From positions 310,001 through 374,000 of the forward strand of contig NC_133291.1 of assembly GCF_005239225.2 (NCBI RefSeq): a stretch of 64,000 bases of DNA. Direction: 5' to 3'. The stretch's first letter is position 1. Each line of letters begins with the position of its first letter. A program made the position numbers and the translations under genes. This document shows positions 48,675 through 61,400 of the stretch, one piece after another. The DNA is from Populus alba (Eukaryota; Streptophyta; Magnoliopsida; Malpighiales; Salicaceae). Under the pieces are notes generated by a model. The model was not told where the DNA came from and searched no databases. It was given only the letters and a program-made list of their open reading frames with translations.

Positions 48675-49306
48675 TTACCGAGGTGAGAAACTAGAAATTG
48701 TCATATCATTGACAGAACCATAGGAACCAGCTGAAACTAGTGCTTGATCCTTTCTTCCAACGGGAAAATGCAGGCTGTTTTGGTTTGGGGAGTGTCATGG
48801 TATCACTTGCTAGCATAACAACTATAGCGGACATGGTTGGTCTGTTAATTGGATCCTGTTGAGCACATAAACAAAGTAATGTATATACAATTTAGAACTT
48901 CACTAACCACGCATGTTTTTTCCAAGATTGAATCCATAATCTCCATTGCTTTGCCTTCATGCCATAAATTCCATGCCTGCGATATGAAAATTTCAAAGAT
49001 GGACTGGGTCGTAAGTGGAAATTGGCCCAGATCTAATTTTCTACATAAAAAAAAAATAGAGAACTATAAAATGTTTACGTACGTAAGGAGGCTCTGACGA
49101 CCATCACCGGAAAGATAGAACCCACCATTCCTTCTTTTTCCAGCAATAATCTCTAACAAAAGAACTCCAAAACCAAAACCATAAGATTTTACTGAGAAGA
49201 TACCTTGCATTGCATATTCTGGAGCCATGTATCCACTGTTTCAAATGAAAAAAATAGTAGTCTTAATCATGGTTATAAAACCCTCTCTAGTTTTGCTAGT
49301 AACTTT

Positions 49307-49356
<50 letters not shown>

Positions 49357-49726
49357 GAAACGAGATTATTTTAAAATTTCTTTTCTTTAGTTTAACTGTT
49401 GAGATACTGTAACAGCGTGCTTATTTTGGTTAAAATATTTTAGAGAAAAAAGTTTTTCTGTATTTGTTTTTGATAAAATGTTTTTACAGTTTTTTGAGAA
49501 AGGAAAAAAGCCCCCATGTCTTGGGAAAGGCCTCAGAGGGAAGAAAAATGAAGACATACACAACAGTTAACTTGCTCGAAACCCAACCAAAAAGAAAGAA
49601 AGTAGAGTGGACAAACTGTGTACCAAGTAACGACTCCATTTGTATTGGCTTGCTTCTGATCTCCTCCAAAAATTCTTGCCATTCCGAAATCAGAAACTCT
49701 TGGATTCATCTGACGACCCAACAAAA
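48675..49726 (-). pseudogene. 3' fragment of a receptor-like kinase (CRK/S-domain type)
   Basis: Only the C-terminal half of a kinase domain remains. An exon at about 49632-49726 holds ILLGRQMNP and [19 protein letters not shown]. An exon at about 49080-49236 holds [17 protein letters not shown], then [17 protein letters not shown]. The last exon from 48976 holds AWNLWHEGKAMEIMD, a one-base shift before CAQQDPINRPTM, another before PVGRKDQALVSAGSYGSVND, and the family-type end SFSPR with stop at 48675. The N-lobe, catalytic HRD loop, membrane segment and ectodomain are absent. The C-terminal wording fits cysteine-rich or S-domain receptor kinases. Two frameshifts and truncation make it a pseudogene. 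Confidence 0.8.
49310..49353. repeat. (AT)n microsatellite
   Basis: About 22 uninterrupted TA/AT dinucleotides inside the receptor-kinase fragment, between its first two remaining exons. Confidence 0.95.
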
Positions 49727-50078
49727 TATTGTGTAGATAGAATTAATTAATGATTAGCCAATTTACCACGGTGGTCAAAATCCCCTCTAACAAACAGCAG
49801 TCACTGACTCACAGCTCTCTCTCTCTCTCTCGAAATTGTTTACAGTGACATAAATGTTAAAAAAAAAAAACAGCACGAGAGAGCAGAGCCGTGTGCTGTT
49901 TACCTGTTCTTCTAAAAAAAAAAATTTCGCCCTCTCTCCCTTCCTCCTCTCTCATTCTTCTTCTACGGCACCGATCATTTTTAAATTCCAAATTTACCCT
50001 TAGATCTAATCCTTTGTTTCTCTTCACCTGCCGCCTTTACCCACTGTTAACGTATTTCTGATCTTATCTTAGCAAACA
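49727..50078 (+). promoter_or_regulatory. Promoter/leader region of EXO84B-like gene
   Basis: Contains CTCTCTCTCTCTCT (49816-49830) and further C/T-rich stretches (49930-49965) directly before the EXO84 start. No clear TATA box was identified. Confidence 0.4.
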
Positions 50079-53000
50079 ATGGCTTCAGCGAAGACGAGTA
50101 GTCGTTCGCGAGGGACGCCGGTGAAGGAGAACGGCACGAAGCTCGAGGAAGGACTCAACGTCTTCAAGTCCGATAGATTCAACGCCGATTCTTACGTTCA
50201 GTCCAAATGCTCTCTGAACGAGAAGGTTCGTTGACTACTAGTCCTTTTCTTTTTCTCTCTATAGAAACGTTAGAGCAGACGACCTGTCGTTTTAGGTTTG
50301 GAAGATGATTAATGCGTGTGTTGGTCATTAACAGGAAATAAAGCAGTTATGCTCGTATCTTTTGGATTTAAAGAGAGCTTCAGCTGACGAAATGCGGAAA
50401 AGTGTTTACGCTAATTATGCTGCGTTTATAAGGTGAATTAGCGCTTCACATTCCCGGAAAAATTGGTAGTTTTTGTGTTTTCTCGGAAGTTGGGATCGAA
50501 TTTGTGGTTTAGGATCCAGTAATTTATAGCTAGCTTGATATTTTAACTTGCTGTAAATGTTAATCTGGAAGTCGAGGTTATTCAATTGCGATTTTACTTC
50601 TGGAAATGTGTGTGTGGAAATTTAGATGACTTAAAATATGCGGATTTTGCAGTTTGTAGGAAGTTGTGATTGAATATGTGGTTTAGGATTCAGTAATTTA
50701 TAGCTAGGTTGAGAAATTTAGATGCTGTAATTGTTAATCTAGAAGTTGATATTATTGAATTGCAATTTTACAGCTGGAAATGTGTGGAAATATGCGGATT
50801 TTGCATTTTGTAGAAACTTGGGATTGGATTTGTGGTTTAATGTTGTGTTTTAATGTGATCAAGGATCTTTAAGTATTTTATACTGGGAATGCTTTCGTGT
50901 TTGTGTGTTGACAGGACGTCGAAGGAGATATCAGATTTGGAAGGGGAGTTGTTGTCTATAAGAAATTTGTTATCTACTCAAGCAACTTTGATTCATGGTT
51001 TAGTAGAGGGTGTTAACATTGATTCTTTATCTTTGAAAGCATCTGAAGGGTCTATGATAAATGGGTTAAAGAATGTTGAAGATAGAGAGCCGACTGATTT
51101 GGAGAGATGGTTGGCTGAGTTCCCTGATATGCTTGATGTTTTGTTAGCTGAGAGGAGAGTGGATGAAGCTCTAGCGGTGATTGACGAGGGAGAACGTATA
51201 GCTGCTGAAATGAAAAAAACAGAATTGTCAAGTCCTGGTACACTTAGTTCTTTAGAGATAGCGATTACAGAGCGCGGGCAAAAGTTGGCAGATCAGCTTG
51301 CTGAAGCTGCTTGCCAACCTTCTACTCGCAGTAGTGAACTTCGTGCAGCCATATCAGCTCTTAAAAAGCTCGGGGATGGCCCTCGAGCTCACAGCTTGCT
51401 CCTCAATGCACACCTCCAAAGATATCGGTATAGTATGCAAAGCCTCTGCCCGTCTAGCACATCATACGGAGGAGCCTATACGGCTGCGCTGTCACAGATA
51501 GTGTTTTCTGCTATCGTTCAAGCTGCTAGTGATTCTTTGGCTATTTTTGGTAAGGAACGGGAATATAGGTCTGAGCTTGTGATGTGGGCCACCAAGCAAA
51601 CAGAGGCCTTTGCGGTTCTTGTTAAAAGACATGCAATAGCGTCATCAGCAGCTGCTGGAGGTTTAAGAGCCGCTGCAGAGTGTGTTCAAATAGCTTTAGG
51701 TCATTGCTCTTTGTTGGAAGCTCATGGTTTGGCACTCTGTCCTGTGCTTTTAAAACTCTTTAGGCCTAGTGTTGAACAAGCCTTAAATGCCAATCTAAAA
51801 CGAATTGAAGAGAGCACTGCTGCTTTGGCTGCTGCTGATGATTGGGTACTTACTTATCCTCCAACCAGTACTCGGCAGTCTGGCAGGTCTTCTGTTACAT
51901 CTCTTGGTAATGCAGGAGCATTTCAACATAAACTTACAAGTAGTGCCCATCGCTTCAATTTAATGGTCCAGGTAAACATTCTTTCCTTTTGATATCTGAT
52001 AAACTGTGACATTATTATACATCTCCATTCTCTCTATCCAAACCCAGATCGGACAATGGCATCAGGTAGAACAAGTCAAGTAGGTCAGGGATTTCTTAAA
52101 CTTAACAATCTAAACATTAAATCATGGTCTGGTCCTGTCCACTTGCTCCTTTTAATTGCAACTTTGCATGTCGTTTGTTCTCAGGTGATTTTTGACCTAT
52201 GTACAGCCCTTGGATGGCACATGCACTAACTCAAATATTGTTTTCCCTCATCTGTTCTTGCTGCTGGATATATTTTCGTGAATTCACTTTTGCAGTTGGT
52301 TTACGCACTTTCTGAAATGTCTTGAATGTTTTTGAATCATTAGTCTTCTATATGATAATCTGGGCAAATGTTGTTTGCTGTCATAGTTGCTTACTGCTCG
52401 ATTTTTAATGGTTCTTCCTTGAACTTTTGGTAGTGGTTTAATTATTTCACTAACTTGTGTTATTGTACAATTTGCACATGTAGGACTTCTTTGAGGATGT
52501 AGGACCACTCTTAAGCATGCAGATGGGAGGCCAAACACTGGAAGGTTTGTTCCAAGTATTTAACTCGTACGTGAACATGCTCATAAAAGCTTTACCAGGT
52601 TCGATGGAAGAAGAAGCAAACTTTGAAGGTTGTGGAAATAAAATTGTGCAAATGGCTGAGACTGAAGCTCAGCAAATTGCATTACTGGCTAATGCTTCAT
52701 TATTAGCAGATGAACTACTCCCACGTGCAGCCATGAAACTTGCACCTCCGAATCAGGCTAATTACAAGGATGATTCCCGTAGAAGACCTTTAGATAGGCA
52801 GAACCGTCATCCTGAGCAACGAGAATGGAGGAAGCGGCTTGCGGGTTCAGTTGATAGATTAAAAGATGCTTTCTGTCGACAACATGCACTGGATCTCATT
52901 TTTACAGAAGATGGTGATAGCTATCTTACTGCAGAAATGTATATAAACATGGTTGGAAGTGCAGATGAGGTAGATTGGTTTCCATCCCCAATATTCCAGG

Positions 53001-55396
53001 TATTATTTCTTAAATTAATGGATGCCTTTCATTTGATAGAGACATGTCACTATTTTCTTATGTTAGTATTATATAGGGCTGGAAAAAGATGATGAAGAAT
53101 CCATTTTAGTTTTCTTAATTTCTGGAATACTATGATTTTATGTTTTTATTCTTGTGCTACAAGACATCGCACCTGATTTCAGACTAACAAGTCTATCATT
53201 TAGTTGATAGCTTCATTTCTCTATCTATTCAAACAAGTTTTCCTTTCATGTAAATAATGCTTGGCAATCACTTAAGTTGATTGCTGTTGGTCTTCATCTA
53301 CCCAAATAAGGTTTTTAGTTATTCTCCTCCTACTTGATGTGGTTTAACTATTGAATTTTTTTTTGAGGAAAATTGGGTGCTTAACAAGTAGTTGGAAAGA
53401 GGTTTCGTAAATTGTAACTAGATTAAAAGAAATTGTAAGCCGGCTGAGTCATCAGTGAGAATGGACTTGGCACATGGGAATGATGTAACTTAATCTTTTG
53501 ATGGATGGGAAAGGCTTGTGAGCAGGAATTGTTTGTTGAGTCTGAGGAGGATCAACTATTTTAGTTTTGAATTCCAACATATCACATTAAACATGCTTGT
53601 TATTCACAAAATCTGTTGTATTTATTATCTTTTTTTTGTTTTGGAACTTTCAGTCCAAGTTCTTACAGTGTATTGTTATATGCTTCAATTCAGGAACTTT
53701 TTGTAAAACTGAACCGCATGGCTAGTATAGCAGCAGAGATGTTTGTAGGAAGGGAAAGATTTGCAACATTACTATTGATGAGACTTACAGAAACAGTCAT
53801 TTTATGGCTTTCAGAAGATCAAAGTTTTTGGGATGATATCGAAGAAGGTCCAAGGCCTTTAGGTCCTCTTGGTATACAAAAGGTATATAAATCTGACATC
53901 ATTTCATTTATAGTTATATGTATGTGAATTGGGTCATTAATATGCTTATTTAAACAAGCAGTTCTATTTGGACATGAAGTTTGTCATGTGCTTTGCTTCC
54001 CAAGGACGCTACTTGTCACGAAATTTGCATCGCGTTGTCAATGAAATAATTGCAAAAGCTTTGGCAGTATTCTCTGCAACAGGGATGGATCCAGACAGGT
54101 AAACTAGTTTTTATTTTTGGTTTATGACCAGCAGCAGTTTCATTATATATTCTCAACATTATCTGAAAGTATATACAAACAAAACCAAAGCTAGGCCAAA
54201 TTTCTGCAAAAACCTAGTTATTGAACCTTTTGAATTCCTAGAATTCATTTTAGTATTTAGTGTATGGATCCACATGTTATTGAAGGAACCAGTTTCTAAT
54301 GTATGAGATTCATGTGAATTTATTTCAACTCTTAGTTGTTTTCTCAACACATGTAATTCAGCTCCTTTAATTGTGTTAATGCTTAGGAACAAGTTTTTTC
54401 TCAACATACTTGTTGTGTTTGGTAAATCTATCTTAAATGCATTTCCTTTTCCGTCTCTTTACTCCTTTCGTTTTGAATATTATTCACTACACCAAGTCTT
54501 GTTGACACAGCAGATGTCGATGAGATGGAAAACTAGTTATATTGAAACTACCTAAACTCGTGATAATCACATTGCAGATGTTATTGGTAATTTTGAAGAT
54601 TGGGATGTATGGATTTGTAGGGTTGGAGTATCACTTCACCGCCAAACCCCTAGCTGGCTATGTTGTTTTATTTTTGTTAGGGATTAAGCTGGATATAATT
54701 TATAACTTGGGAAGTAGTTTCGAATCTTCTATCACTACGATCTTTTTTCCAGACAACAATCCGTGTTTTTTTTCCTCGCTAATGATTAGCAGAACTGTAA
54801 GATCATGATGCTAGATACAACCTCCAATATCCTTGGCCAGAAGCCAGGAGTGTGTCGTGGCCCGTGAGTTGCTAAGTAGTTGAATATCTAATTTTGATAT
54901 TAGAAACAAATTCTTTGATGATGACAAAAAATCAGCTGTGAGAAGCATACTAATTGCAAGTTTATCATCATCATCATCAGATTGTCAGAAATAATATATC
55001 CACTGCCTATGCTGAAATGAAATTTGAAAATGTGAAGAAGGTCCATTCTCTGGTGCAGTATTTATTTGCCATAAGCTCAATGTCTTTGGGTTCCATTTGG
55101 GGTAAAAAATGTTCAAATCATTTGTAAGGTGCAGTAAAACAGCTAGCATGTGTGGGGACTCATTTAGATGTTTAGTCATATTATATTAAAACATTTGGTT
55201 TTTCTGGAGCTGAGATTTCGTTTTTGATGTCAGGGAGCTGCCAGAAGATGATTGGTTTAATGACATTTGCCAAGAAGCAATGGAAAGATTAAGCGGAAAA
55301 CCCAAAGCCATCGATGGGGATAATGAACCTGGTAGCCCAACAGCCTCTGTCTCAGCACAATCAATTTCATCAATCAGATCTCATGGAAGTTCATAA
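50079..55396 (+). CDS. EXO84B: Exocyst subunit EXO84, EXO84B-like
   Basis: Seven exons (50079-50225, 50335-50432, 50915-51971, 52484-52999, 53694-53882, 53962-54098, 55234-55396) join in frame to 768 aa, close to the Arabidopsis EXO84B length. EXO84 is a core exocyst subunit that, with EXO70 and six others, tethers secretory vesicles at the plasma membrane. Recognisable are the N-terminal Vps51/EXO84 segment (GLNVFKSDRFNADSYVQSKC, residues about 24-43; KRASADEMRKSVYANYAAFI), the helical stretch TSKEISDLEGELLSIRNLLS (about 83-102), an Ala-rich helical middle, and the C-terminal VSAQSISSIRSHGSS tail. All introns are GT-AG. The gene lies about 6 kb downstream of EXO70; they are separate transcription units with the ATP synthase epsilon gene between them. 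Confidence 0.93.
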
Positions 55397-55878
55397 GGCA
55401 AAGGTACAGCCCTTCTGAAATTAGACAGTGAAGTTTCTGTAATGGATTAGCTGACCCCCATCTTCTTTTTTCTGTTTCTTTCTGGAATCCTTGTTCTTCT
55501 TCGTTTTCTCAGTCATTTCATTCACTCCCAATTTCAGTGTTGGACCTTCATTTCCTTTTATAGGTTGAGGTTTGTATGAAAGCTGGGAATTCTTTTTGTT
55601 GTCCAGTTTAGTTGAGTCTGTATATGTTTCGATCTTGAATCTGCTTGTATTCACTCTTTTGAAAACTGGGGTGTTACCTGTAACTATGGAGTTGGTTTTT
55701 GGGATCAATGCCTCAGATTTCTTTCTTGCATTCTTCTTCAAGTGAATATCCGTCTTCAGAACATGAAGGTTTCCAGCACACTTTTCTTCCTAGAAGCGTT
55801 AGTGAATTCATTTTTTAACAAAACAAGTTAATGATACATTGTTCATTTCTTGAAGAGACGAGGTATTCAAATGGGTCC
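55397..55878. other. EXO84 3' UTR and spacer
   Basis: T-rich sequence downstream of the EXO84B-like stop, consistent with a 3' UTR. The antisense 106-residue frame at 55421-55741 is Lys-rich and domainless, so it is treated as a shadow. Confidence 0.5.
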
Positions 55879-55985
55879 CAGAATGATGACCGGGAAGAGT
55901 TGAGCAAGTTCATCAGTATTCATTCAGGCATTGGACCTGCAAAATGATTGCATGAAATATTGACCTGGACCGATGAACAAGGAAA
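55879..55985 (-). pseudogene. Decayed copy of a PEPR gene segment
   Basis: About 105 bp align by eye to 59692-59797 in the PEPR-like gene, the end of the LRR domain (VQVDISYNHFSGPIPE region). Shared words include CCAGAATGATGA, GAGCAAGTTCAT/AAGCAAGTTCAT and GACCTGGACC. Several indels (for example extra bases inside the VQVD codons) destroy the frame. Confidence 0.75.
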
Positions 55986-56206
55986 CTGTCAATGTCAAAC
56001 CTAGAGTAAGGTATCTTACGCCAATCTTCCCGAGCTCCTTTCCAATGTAGATTGTTTTCTTCATCAATAACACAACACGCAGTTGGTAGCAGCAACAATG
56101 CTAGAAGATTCGGCATTCCATAGAAGCCTGAGATCTCATAGACTCCACCCACTTCCAAAGCCGCTGAAAAGCTCGCAGCGTCCTTCATACCCTTGGTTAT
56201 GTGCAT
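55986..56206 (-). CDS. Unrecognised reading frame with hydrophobic core
   Basis: A minus-strand open frame reading ...EVGGVYEISGFYGMPNLL, ALLLLPTACCVIDEENNLHW and KGAREDWRKIP. Composition looks like real coding sequence, and an AG acceptor (CTTGGTAG) stands just upstream, suggesting one exon of a larger or decayed gene. I do not recognise the family. The frame runs into the decayed PEPR copy on its 3' side, so it is probably a gene fragment. Confidence 0.25.
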
Positions 56207-57109
56207 TACCCTACCAAGATTCAGACCAGAAGTGAAGTGAAATTAGTGTATTAACAAAATATAGAAGGAAAGGGCAGATGCATATGGTAGTTTCATTGCT
56301 TCTTTGTCTTGTACTAGTATTGCTAGTCTAGCTGGCTGGTGAGTGGATTAGGTCAGAATGATATTTAACCTGCTTTATATTGAGATGGTATTTTGAAAAC
56401 CAACTAGGGATAAAATAAAACATTGCACCATGCAATCATGAGCTTAACATCCCTCGACCTCGCAAATCAGAAACAGAGTGTAGACCCAGAAAAAACAACA
56501 GCCATTCAATCAAGGAGGCAAATGAAAGAATGATACAAATGCAGTGTCATATAAACTCGACCACATAGGAACTTGAAACTATCACCAGTTGCGTAGCAAA
56601 GAAGCAGATGAGAAATCGAAAACCAAATTAGCAAAGCTGATACGTGTAGCTGAAAAATGGCCGTTCGTGCATAGCAAACACCATAGCTGACGACAAATCA
56701 TGACTCGGCTGATGCAAAAACTGAAGACCACCCAAGTAACAGAAGACATCCAAATAAAATAACCTAATAAAAAGCATTAATAATTGCAAAGAATTGTGGC
56801 AGTCCAGCCCAAGAAAGACCATAACAGATGAAAAGGTGAAGGAGTAGCCATTAATGAGAAAGGTAAGGAGCCAAGTTACTCCCAGTGAAAAACAGCAGCG
56901 AGGAAGAGAAGAGAAAGCTGGAGCTTTAAGAAAGAAGGTGAAAAACAGGGGTCACATTCTTGCTCGTCATGTGTAATGAGATCGTGTGAAGAAAAGACAT
57001 ACGAGAATGTATGGTCTCTGCAGATAGCTAATGGTACCAAGAACACGTCTTGTATCTTGGCAACAGCAGACAGCTCCTCATTACTGTTCAAATCATCCAT
57101 TCCATTCAC
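56207..57109. other. Spacer, nothing clear
   Basis: Short minus-strand frames at 56628-56822 and 56876-57109 have no domain I recognise; the second may include the decayed end of the PPR gene. No other signal seen. Confidence 0.4.
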
Positions 57110-58130
57110 AATCGTTTCAGAGCTGATAATCTAAGCAGATGCAGACAATAGGACGGAAACCGTTCTTAAGCATTTCTCTATACCAATCTGACAATTACCA
57201 TTCACAATACACATCACCTCATCTGCAACACCTCCTCTGCCTTTTCAACTCTCCCTTCTTTACACAATACATTCAACAGAATGCTACAAGTTTCCTGGCA
57301 CCCTTCCCAATTGCCTGCCGATACAAATCCATAGCAGCACCTGCCCCATCATCCGGCTTCAATAATCCATTAAATATTATGCTATAAGTAAACCCATCGG
57401 GCACAAAACCATTACTTTCCATCTCCTTCAACATACTCCTCGCCTCCTCCATTCTCCGCACCTTACAAAGCCACTAAGCAACGAGTTAAAAGTAACAACT
57501 TCCACCTCTTCATCCTCTCTTTCAAACTATAAGCCCTATCCACCTCCCCAACCTTACAAGTTACAATACCCGCCAATAAGCTTACTAAAAGCCACCCTTT
57601 TCGGCGCCAAATTCCTCTCACAGCTTCTCTGCAATCCCTATCCTCTTCTCCTTCCACAACCCACCAATCAAAACATTGTAAGTAAACACATTAAGACCAG
57701 CTTTCCTCCTCTTCATAGCCTCGAGCAACTCCACAGCACATCAAGAACCTTATCGAGTTTCTTGGATTCCACCATAGATTCAACATTTTTTCTCAAATAA
57801 CCAAACGAAGGAAGCCGGCCTTCTCGCCTCATGAGATCGTAAAACCGCGCATTTCGGGCCCAGAACATAAAACGTAGCATAATCGGAGAGAGTAAGCTTT
57901 AAAGAAGGATCAGAAGAAAGAGAAAACAGAGAGAGAAGGCGGGGGGGGGGATGAGAGATCTGGTGAAGTTATAAGCGATTTCGTTGAGGCCTTGTTGAAG
58001 GAGGACACGACGGTTGTGGCTTTGGTTGTTAATGCGGTGGTTTCGGTCATCGGTTTTTGCGGAGACGGCGGTGGAGAGCCAACTTGGAAAGGAGGAGTCT
58101 TCTTGCCATTTTCTTCTCTCTTGAAATTTT
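57110..58130 (-). pseudogene. PPR protein gene, frameshifted
   Basis: Minus-strand pieces in successive frames spell P-type pentatricopeptide repeats: FYDLMRREGRLPSFGYLRKN, AMKRRKAGLNVFTYNVLIGG, RVAFSKLIGGYC, VEVVTFNSLLSGF, RRMEEARSMLKEMESNGFVP followed by DGFTYSIIFNGLL, and a final LLNVLCKEGRVEKA. At least four single-base shifts separate these, so no single frame survives. Intact members are organelle RNA-binding proteins of 400-700 aa; this remnant covers about 250-300 codons. The 5' part near 57900-58130 contains MARRLLLSKLALHRRL, which could have been the targeting peptide. A G9 run at 57941-57949 lies within it. Confidence 0.75.
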
Positions 58131-58433
58131 TCTTCTTCGTTGGATCTTTTTAAATGTTTGGGTGGTATGGGGGTAGAACTTAACATTTGAGCTGAGTTTT
58201 TTTTTTAAAAAAAAAAAAAAATTGGATAAAAGTTGATCCAGGTTTGTTAAACCTGGGTGTCCAGGCAGATCAACGGTAAAAAAAGAGTGCAATAAAAACA
58301 TCTTATAAATACATATCATTGCTTTATTCCATTTGGTTCATTTCACGAGATGGAAATGCTAAGCAACTTGATCCTAAACTAAAACGAGGACTAGATAACA
58401 TGAGTTAATATGCTAAAGAAACCCTACAAAACT
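58131..58433. other. Spacer / PEPR 3' UTR
   Basis: Contains a T8/A14 stretch at 58198-58221 and the likely 3' UTR of the PEPR-like gene. No gene seen. Confidence 0.5.
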
Positions 58434-61400
58434 TCAGCTGCGTTTGCCTCTAATGCTGGCATTTCTCTTTACTAATTGATTGACAACATCTCTCATTGTG
58501 GGTCTTCTGCTAGGCGCCTTTTCAGTGCATCTCAAAGCCACCAAAAGCACATAAATGGCTTGATTCATGATATTTGAATCCAAAAACTCTTCCCTTAGGC
58601 TTGAATCAGCAATTTTGTTGATGTCTTCTGTGCTGCTCCAAACAGATCTGACCCACTCTACAATATCTGTTTCCCCCACAAATAATGGATCCAATGCCTT
58701 CTTTCTAGTTATCAGCTCAAGCAAAACAACCCCATAGCTATAAACATCCGATTCCTTACTCTTTATTGTCGACATGGCGTTTTCTGCCAAAGCAAATGAG
58801 GATTCTTTTACTTTAGAAATATGAACATATATGAGAACTGAATAACTTCTACTTAAAACAGGAAGTGGAAAGGTTACCTGGTGCCATATATCCAATTGTG
58901 CCTGCAACCAAGGAAGACTGTGCTGAAGCAGAAGACTGATCAAGTAGCTTAGCTATACCGAAATCAGAGATATGAGGCTCCATATCAGAGTCTAAGAGAA
59001 TGTTTTCTGGTTTGATGTCTCGATGCACAATAGGAGGATTGCAATCATAGTGGAGATATTCCAAACCATGTGCAATTCCAATAGCTATTTTATAGCGTAT
59101 GCTCCACTCCAGGGTTTGCGGTGGTGTGGTCCCATGTAAGACATCATGAACGCTCCCATTTTGCATGTAGGCATACAGGATCAGACCATAATCCTTCCGT
59201 AACCAAAACTCTTCCAATTTGAGCAGATTCCGGTGCCTGATTTTCCCAATGGTTTGAATTTCTGTAACCATACTTTTGTTTCCTCCTTTGTGGCCTGTAA
59301 ATACTATCTTCTTAACTGCAAAGATTTTGTCTCCACCCAATGAAGCCTTATAAACGGTTCCATGGGTTCCCCTCCCAATGATATGTCTGTCATTTAGATT
59401 CTCAGTAGCTTGCATCACTTTGTTGAGTAGGGAAGAAGGGCCTTCTTGAGCAGCAATTTCAACATCATGGTCGATCCCAAGATCCTGCTTACATCTTCTG
59501 CACAAGATAAACATGCAAACCAGTCCAACAAGCATGAAAACAGCAACCACAGAAGCAATAGCTATCAGCGCGACAGCCACTCTAGATAAGCTGTCTCGCT
59601 TGCTTGACTGAGAGTCACATGGCTTGATACTTCTGTTTTCGGTGCATGTTAAGCCACCTGATGGAAGACAACTGACACATAGATCGGGATTGCCCCAGAA
59701 TGATGATGGTGATGAGTTAAGCAAGTTCATTAGTGTTTCTGGTATTGGACCACTGAAGTGATTGTATGAAATATCGACCTGGACCAACGAATGAATTTTA
59801 TCAAGAGGTGCTAGAGTTCCGGTCAGATTATTGTTTGATAACTGAAGCTGTTCAAGCTTGATCAAGTTCCCCAGCTCTGAAGGAAGCTCTCCAAAAAATC
59901 CATTACTGCTGAGATTCAATGCATATTGCAGACTCTGTAATGACCCAATCCATGAAGGAATCTCACCTCCCAGAAAATTTCCACCAAGTTGTAGCTCTGT
60001 AAGCTTTTCAAGTTCTGAGAGGAAAGGTGGAATTCCCCCAATAAAATGATTCTCTTTTAAAATCAAAGTGGACAAGCTGGTCCAGTTCCTTAAACTGGAT
60101 GGAATTGAGCCGTTCAGTGAATTGAACCCTACATCAAACTTGCCTAAGTTGTGACACTTTGACAGCTGCAATGGCAAAGAACCTTCCAGTTGGTTGGATG
60201 AAAGATCGACTACCAGAAGGTTTATAAGATTACCTAGCTCTGAGGGTATAAACCCTGTAAGCTTGTTCATGGAAAGATAAATGAAAGTCAGACCAGAACA
60301 GTTCCCAATGCTGGGTGGAATTGGGCCTGTAATATTATTTTTGCTGATATCCATGTGATAGAGGTTTGGATTCTCCGCAAATTCTGGAAGGGCACCTGAG
60401 AGGCTGTTCTCCTTGAGGATCAATCTCCAGAGTGTTAAGCAGCCTCCCACATCAGAAGGAATGCTGCCTTGAAGTTGGTTCCGGCCCATATTAAGAACTC
60501 TCAACTCCTTTCCATGGCAAAGGTTTGGGGGGATTTCACCTGTGAACTTATTATCTGTGAAGTCCAGCTGCAACAAACTGCTGTTGATTCCCAAACTTTG
60601 TGGTATGACACCAAAGAACTGATTGTTGTATAGTGACAAGTTCTTTAGGTTCTTGAGATGAGTGATCTCAAGAGGCAATTCACCAGAAAGACTGTTGTTA
60701 TACACAAGGAGGTACTTAAGGCTCGCAATCTTCCAGATGCTAATAGGAATTTCACCACTCAAATGATTGTTGAACAATTCAAGGTCCTCCAATTTGTTCA
60801 GCCTCCCCAACTCACTCGGAACCTTTCCCTCAAGTTCATTTGTGTATAAATTTAAGGTCATCAAGGACTTGCAATTGCTAAGTTCAGGAGGAATCGTCCC
60901 AGACAGTTGATTCTCAGAGAGGTCGAGCACAGAAAGCTTTTTCAGTTGGCCAAAGGAAGATGGGATAGCGCCTCTTAAGTTGCTATGGATAATGGCCAAG
61001 GTTGCTAAGCTACTACAATTGCCTAAATCTGGTGGAAGACCCCCACTATAGCTATTGAATGACAAATCTAAGGTTTCCAAATTCTTGCATTTGCAGAAAC
61101 CTAAAGGAATTCTACCCTCAAGACTATTATGACTAACAAATAACTCAACAAGGCTTTCAAGATTGGTTAGAATCTCAGGCAAAGAACCACTTAACTTGTT
61201 ATAACTCAGAGAGAGAGATTCCAATTTTCTACAATTTCCAATAGACTCAGGGATTGTCCCAGATAATTGATTTCTATCTAAGGACAGTTCTAAGAGCTCG
61301 GTCAAGTTACCAACACTCCTAGGAATGGAACCATTGAATTTATTGGTGTCCAAATACAAAACTTGTAAAGCCAAATCTTGGAACAATGATTCAGGTATTT

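Noticed and set aside
55421..55741. 106-residue minus-strand Lys-rich frame
   Set aside because: It lies in the T-rich EXO84B 3' UTR and has no domain.
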